DNA from: Roseinatronobacter sp. S2
GTDB taxonomy: Bacteria; Pseudomonadota; Alphaproteobacteria; Rhodobacterales; Rhodobacteraceae
Direction of reading: 5' to 3'
Assembly (NCBI RefSeq): GCF_029581395.1
Contig: NZ_CP121113.1
Location: forward strand, 614,501-678,500
Length of the DNA: 64,000 nt
Under the pieces are notes generated by a model. The model ran no database searches and was not told the DNA's origin. It saw nothing but the letters and a program-made list of their open reading frames with translations. Within the stretch, counting starts at the first letter, position 1, and the number at the start of each line of letters is the position of its first letter. Shown one piece after another: positions 60,979-64,000 of the stretch. A program made the translations under genes and the position numbers.

Positions 60979-62676
60979 ATGCATAAGCCGCAAGTTTCGG
61001 CAGGGGCTGCGCTGCTGGCGCGGCTGAAATCCGTGGGCGTCGATTATATTTTTGCAAATTCCGGCACGGATTTTCCACCCATCATCGAGGGGCTTGCAGA
61101 AGCCACCGCCAAGGGCATGCCACTGCCTCATGCGCTGACGATCCCGCATGAACATGCTGCCATGGGTATGGCGCACGGGTATTATCTGGCCACGGGGCGG
61201 GCACAGGCGGTCATCGCGCATACGGATGTGGGCCTTGCGAATTGCGCCATCGGGGCGCTGAATGCCTATGTGGAACATGTGCCGATCCTGCTGTTTTCGG
61301 GCCGCACGCCGACTGTTGAAAAGGGCCGTTTCGGGGCGCGGACGGTGCCCATTGGCTGGGGGCAGGAAATGCGCGACCAGACATCGCTGGTGCGCGAAGC
61401 CACCAAATGGGATTATGAATTACGCTTTCCCGAACAGGTGCCCGATCTTGTGGACAGGGCGCACGCCATCGCATCATCCACGCCGCGCGGTCCGGTTTAT
61501 GTGTCGCTGCCGCGCGAAGTGCTGTGCGAACCCTGCCCCACTGAAGGGGTGGATGCCCCGCCCAGGATGCGGGCACATGGCGCGCATGCCGCCCCGGATG
61601 ACATTGCCGAACTGGCCCGGTTGATTGCGCAGGCAAAATTTCCTGTGATCTTCGCGCAGCGTGGTGCAGGCAACGCGCAAGGCTTTGCCGCGCTGGACAG
61701 GATGGCGCGGGACTGGGCGATTCCTGTGTGCCAGTACTGGGCCAACCAGCTTGCGCTTGCGACCGACCACCCGATGGCGGCCCCCGCAGATGGCGGCCCC
61801 CTGCTGGCGCGCGCCGATCTGGTGATCTGTCTGGATACGCTGGCACCATGGATGCCCGCCGCACATGAACCGCACGCGGACGCAAAGGTGGTGCAGATTG
61901 GTCCGAACCCGTTGTCACAACGCACGCCAATTCGCAATTTCCGCGCGGATATGGCCCTGTCCAGCGATGTGGCGCCAGCGCTTCTGGCGTTGGAGCGGGC
62001 CTTGGCATCGCATGCACCGGACGCTGGCGTGGCCGCGCGGTTTGATGACATCGCCGCCAGCAATCGGGCGGCGCGCAACGCAGCCCTTGTGGCCGCCGCG
62101 CCCGATGACGCGCAGGGCATGACCAAGGACCAGATCGCGCGCATGGTGTCGGATGCCCTGCAAGGCGATGATGCGACCGTCTTTTCCGAACTGGGCTGCC
62201 CGATGGCATCCATGCGTCTGACCCATGCGCAGGCGTGGTATCAAGAACCCCATGCGGGCGGGCTTGGCTGGTCGTTGCCAGCGGCCATGGGGTTGCAACT
62301 GGCCGCGCCCGACAGGCTTGTTGTCGCCACGATGGGGGACGGGACATATATGTTCGCAAATCCTGTGGTCTGTCACCAGATTGCAGAGGCGCTGAACCTG
62401 TCCATTCTGATTGTGGTGCTGAACAACAATGAATGGGGTGCGGTGCGGCAATCGGTGGTAGGCCTGTATCCTGATGGCTATGCCGCACGCGCCAATCAGG
62501 TGCCGCTGACGGGCCTTGCGCCCAGCCCCGATTTTACGATGGTCGCGCAAGCGTCCCGTGCGTTGGCCATGAAGGCTGCGGACCACGCGCAATTCGCCGA
62601 TGCGTTGCAAAAGGCGCTGGTCCATATTCGCGCGCGCAAGGGCGCGGCCTTGATCGATGTGCGCACACGGCCTTGA
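60979..62676 (+). CDS. Thiamine diphosphate-dependent enzyme (acetolactate synthase/benzoylformate decarboxylase-like)
   Basis: A 565-residue ThDP enzyme with three domains. The N-terminal domain has the catalytic glutamate in TIPHEHAAMGMAHGY (about residue 52). The C-terminal domain has the ThDP-binding motif MGDGTYMFANP followed by LNNNEWGAVRQ, with GGLGWSLPAAMGLQLA before it. Reaction could be decarboxylation of a 2-oxo acid (benzoylformate type) or a carboligation; sequence alone does not decide. GGGAGAA precedes the ATG. It lies 334 bases from the convergent YciI-LigB genes. Confidence 0.88.
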   Translation: MHKPQVSAGAALLARLKSVGVDYIFANSGTDFPPIIEGLAEATAKGMPLPHALTIPHEHAAMGMAHGYYLATGRAQAVIAHTDVGLANCAIGALNAYVEHVPILLFSGRTPTVEKGRFGARTVPIGWGQEMRDQTSLVREATKWDYELRFPEQVPDLVDRAHAIASSTPRGPVYVSLPREVLCEPCPTEGVDAPPRMRAHGAHAAPDDIAELARLIAQAKFPVIFAQRGAGNAQGFAALDRMARDWAIPVCQYWANQLALATDHPMAAPADGGPLLARADLVICLDTLAPWMPAAHEPHADAKVVQIGPNPLSQRTPIRNFRADMALSSDVAPALLALERALASHAPDAGVAARFDDIAASNRAARNAALVAAAPDDAQGMTKDQIARMVSDALQGDDATVFSELGCPMASMRLTHAQAWYQEPHAGGLGWSLPAAMGLQLAAPDRLVVATMGDGTYMFANPVVCHQIAEALNLSILIVVLNNNEWGAVRQSVVGLYPDGYAARANQVPLTGLAPSPDFTMVAQASRALAMKAADHAQFADALQKALVHIRARKGAALIDVRTRP

Positions 62677-62758
62677 TTTCAGCTTGTGATACGGGTTTGT
62701 TCAGATCTGGTTGAATGGCCGGTTTATGGCCTTTTGCGGTCATTCGCGCGGGGACTAA

Positions 62759-62931
62759 GCCCGCGCCAGCGGTGGGCCGGGGTCTGCCGATCCGACGCCA
62801 GTGAAGTTCACTTTATGCAGGCGGCATACTCCCAAGATCAAAGGCTTGGCCTGTCATCAGCCAAATCGGCAGGCCGCGGGACGGCCCACCGATGGCGCGG
62901 CGGGCTGCGCCCTTGATTCCGCGCCTTGGGC
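62759..62931 (+). repeat. Dispersed intergenic repeat, copy 3
   Basis: 173 bases, about 90% identical to copy 2 with most differences confined to the loop side (around 62795-62845). Outer stem CGGTGGGCCG (62770-62779) / CGGCCCACCG (62882-62891). It lies between convergent ThDP-enzyme and YciI genes; nothing else is seen in the 334-base gap. Confidence 0.88.
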
Positions 62932-63010
62932 GCTTTCCTGATGTCCCCTTCAGGCCAGTATCAACCAGCCTTGCGTGTCCGCCTGACGCGATCAAGCCTT
63001 GGCGCTGGCC

Positions 63011-63331
63011 TCATCCGACGGTCAGGGGCGTAATGCGGTCGGCGCGGAATGTATCGGCCAGCCGTGTCAGGGTGATGTCGCGCACCACGCCGCCCTTGGC
63101 AAACGGGTCCCCTTCGGCAAAGGCGCGGGCATTTTCTGCGCTATCGGCCTGTAAAATGCCGAAATTGCCAATTCCCTGGCCCGCGTCATTCCAAAGCGCA
63201 CTGCCCGTCAGCACCACCGCCAGACCATCCCCGCCGGACGCGACCCAGTCGCGATGTTGCGGGCGCAATTCGTCGCGCAATGCGGCCACCATTGGACCGT
63301 CATTGTGCTTGCAGATCATCAGAAAGAACAT
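63011..63331 (-). CDS. YciI family protein
   Basis: A 106-residue protein with the ferredoxin-like YciI fold: MFFLMICKHNDGPMVAALRD, LRPQHRDWVASGG (conserved His), and FAEGDPFAKGGVVRDITLTR, which is typical. YciI proteins include muconolactone isomerase-like enzymes in aromatic pathways. Its ATG overlaps the stop of the LigB-type dioxygenase gene, so the two are co-expressed; a ring-cleavage product is the likely substrate (inference). Confidence 0.88.
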   Translation of the reverse strand: MFFLMICKHNDGPMVAALRDELRPQHRDWVASGGDGLAVVLTGSALWNDAGQGIGNFGILQADSAENARAFAEGDPFAKGGVVRDITLTRLADTFRADRITPLTVG

Positions 63332-64000
63332 CAGCGCGTATTCTCCAGCAAAACCATGCCTGCGCCGGTCATGGATGCGGGCGCGAAATAATGGTCGAAC
63401 AATGTGGTGACGGTGTCATCCATACACCCGCGCATGACCAGCCACATGATAAGCTCTGCGCCCTCGGACCCGAACTCCTCGACGTAATCTTCGCGGGACA
63501 TGGTGCGGTAGCGTTCGGGGTTGGACCCGATGCGCGCAATCCATTCGCGGTCGGCGGTCGGGTTGATGAACCCTGCGCGTGCGCCCTGCAACTGATGCGA
63601 CAGCCCGCCGGTGCCCATGACCAGCACTTTTTCATCCGTCGGATAGCTTTCAATAGCGCGGCGCAACAGGCGCCCCAGATCCCACATGCGTTGTGGTGTG
63701 GGTATCGGATACTGGATTGTATTGATCAAAATGGGCACAACCTTGACCGGCCACGCATCCGGCCTGCCGAATGTCAGCTCCATCGGGACTTGCAGCCCGT
63801 GATCCACGTCCAGTTCGCGGCAGATCAGGGGGTCGAAATGCCCCTCGACCATGCGATCGGCCAAGTGCCAGGCAAACGCGTCCGCGCCCTGAAAATCCGG
63901 CACCGGACGCGGCCCCCAGCCTTCATCCGCAGGGCGATAATTCTCGGACACCCCAAGCGCGAGTGTCGGCACACGGTCCAGAAAGAAGGAATTGCCGTGG
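63331..64000 (-). CDS. LigB-type extradiol dioxygenase, C-terminal part (cut by the window end)
   Basis: The last 223 or so codons of a protocatechuate 4,5-dioxygenase beta subunit-type (LigB family) class III extradiol enzyme. Visible parts include HGNSFFLDRVPTLALG at the edge, LDVDHGLQVPMELTFG, the catalytic-base histidine in GTGGLSHQLQGARAGFIN, and EEFGSEGAELIMWLVMRG, which should hold the third iron ligand. The N-terminal iron histidines lie beyond the window. No fused alpha domain follows, unlike gallate dioxygenase DesB, so a separate small subunit may exist outside. Cleaves a catecholic acid such as protocatechuate. Confidence 0.87.
   Translation of the reverse strand, partial: HGNSFFLDRVPTLALGVSENYRPADEGWGPRPVPDFQGADAFAWHLADRMVEGHFDPLICRELDVDHGLQVPMELTFGRPDAWPVKVVPILINTIQYPIPTPQRMWDLGRLLRRAIESYPTDEKVLVMGTGGLSHQLQGARAGFINPTADREWIARIGSNPERYRTMSREDYVEEFGSEGAELIMWLVMRGCMDDTVTTLFDHYFAPASMTGAGMVLLENTR

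Noticed and set aside
29708..62931. The three repeats as insertion-sequence remnants
   Set aside because: No transposase fragment, no clear target-site duplication and no terminal inverted repeat at the very ends were seen; the inverted arms are internal.

Overview
The window is about 64 kb of high-GC DNA from an alphaproteobacterium, most likely a Rhodobacteraceae (Roseobacter/Rhodobacter-type) member. This rests on gene content: a motB-flgE-flgK-flgL-flgI flagellar block, an imuA-imuB-dnaE2 mutagenesis cassette with an alphaproteobacterial-type GTTC-N7-GTTC SOS box, several TRAP and ABC uptake systems, and a LigB-type extradiol dioxygenase. The genus cannot be given from sequence alone. I saw no tRNA, rRNA, CRISPR array, phage or transposase gene.

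Layout. 1-5.8 kb: flagellar genes on the plus strand. 6.2-12.9 kb: a histidine-degradation module (hutC-hutF divergent from hutG) running into a TAXI-type TRAP transporter with its DUF1850 partner, closed by a strong terminator. 12.9-15.5 kb: an exported three-gene set on the minus strand (Tat-exported flavin amine oxidase, c-type cytochrome, secreted RidA). 15.8-25.7 kb: an RpiR-family regulator divergent from an eight-gene operon of M81 peptidase, D-serine/D-threonine-type PLP enzyme, RidA and a complete Dpp-type ABC importer. 25.8-29.7 kb: rsgA and a two-subunit molybdenum hydroxylase of the isoquinoline 1-oxidoreductase type. 29.9-35.2 kb: dnaE2-imuB-imuA. 35.3-41.5 kb: an Fbp-type ABC importer, glpK and a VOC protein. 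41.8-59 kb: a long minus-strand catabolic region with a tandem-HTH LysR, TRAP dctPQM, livKHMGF, two aldehyde dehydrogenases, an SDR-fold protein, an SPFH protein, a FCD-type GntR regulator, a MetF-like protein and a GNAT. 59.2-64 kb: TauE/SafE and AEC carriers, a ThDP enzyme, a YciI protein and the 3' part of a LigB-type dioxygenase cut by the window end.

How the genes work together. The 42-64 kb region reads as an uptake-and-degradation island for carboxylic or aromatic (possibly methoxylated) compounds: two importers, aldehyde oxidation, a folate-linked C1 step and extradiol ring cleavage. A shared ATGTAT(A/G)CAT-like motif lies ahead of metF, livK and dctP and may bind the GntR regulator. 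The 15.8-25.7 kb cluster has its own candidate RpiR operator (TGTAA-N5-(T/A)TACA) ahead of both the peptidase gene and the dppA gene.

The main non-coding discovery is a 173-178-bp dispersed repeat present three times. Each copy lies between the ends of convergent genes, and each has a nested hairpin whose outer stem shows a compensatory T-A to C-G change.
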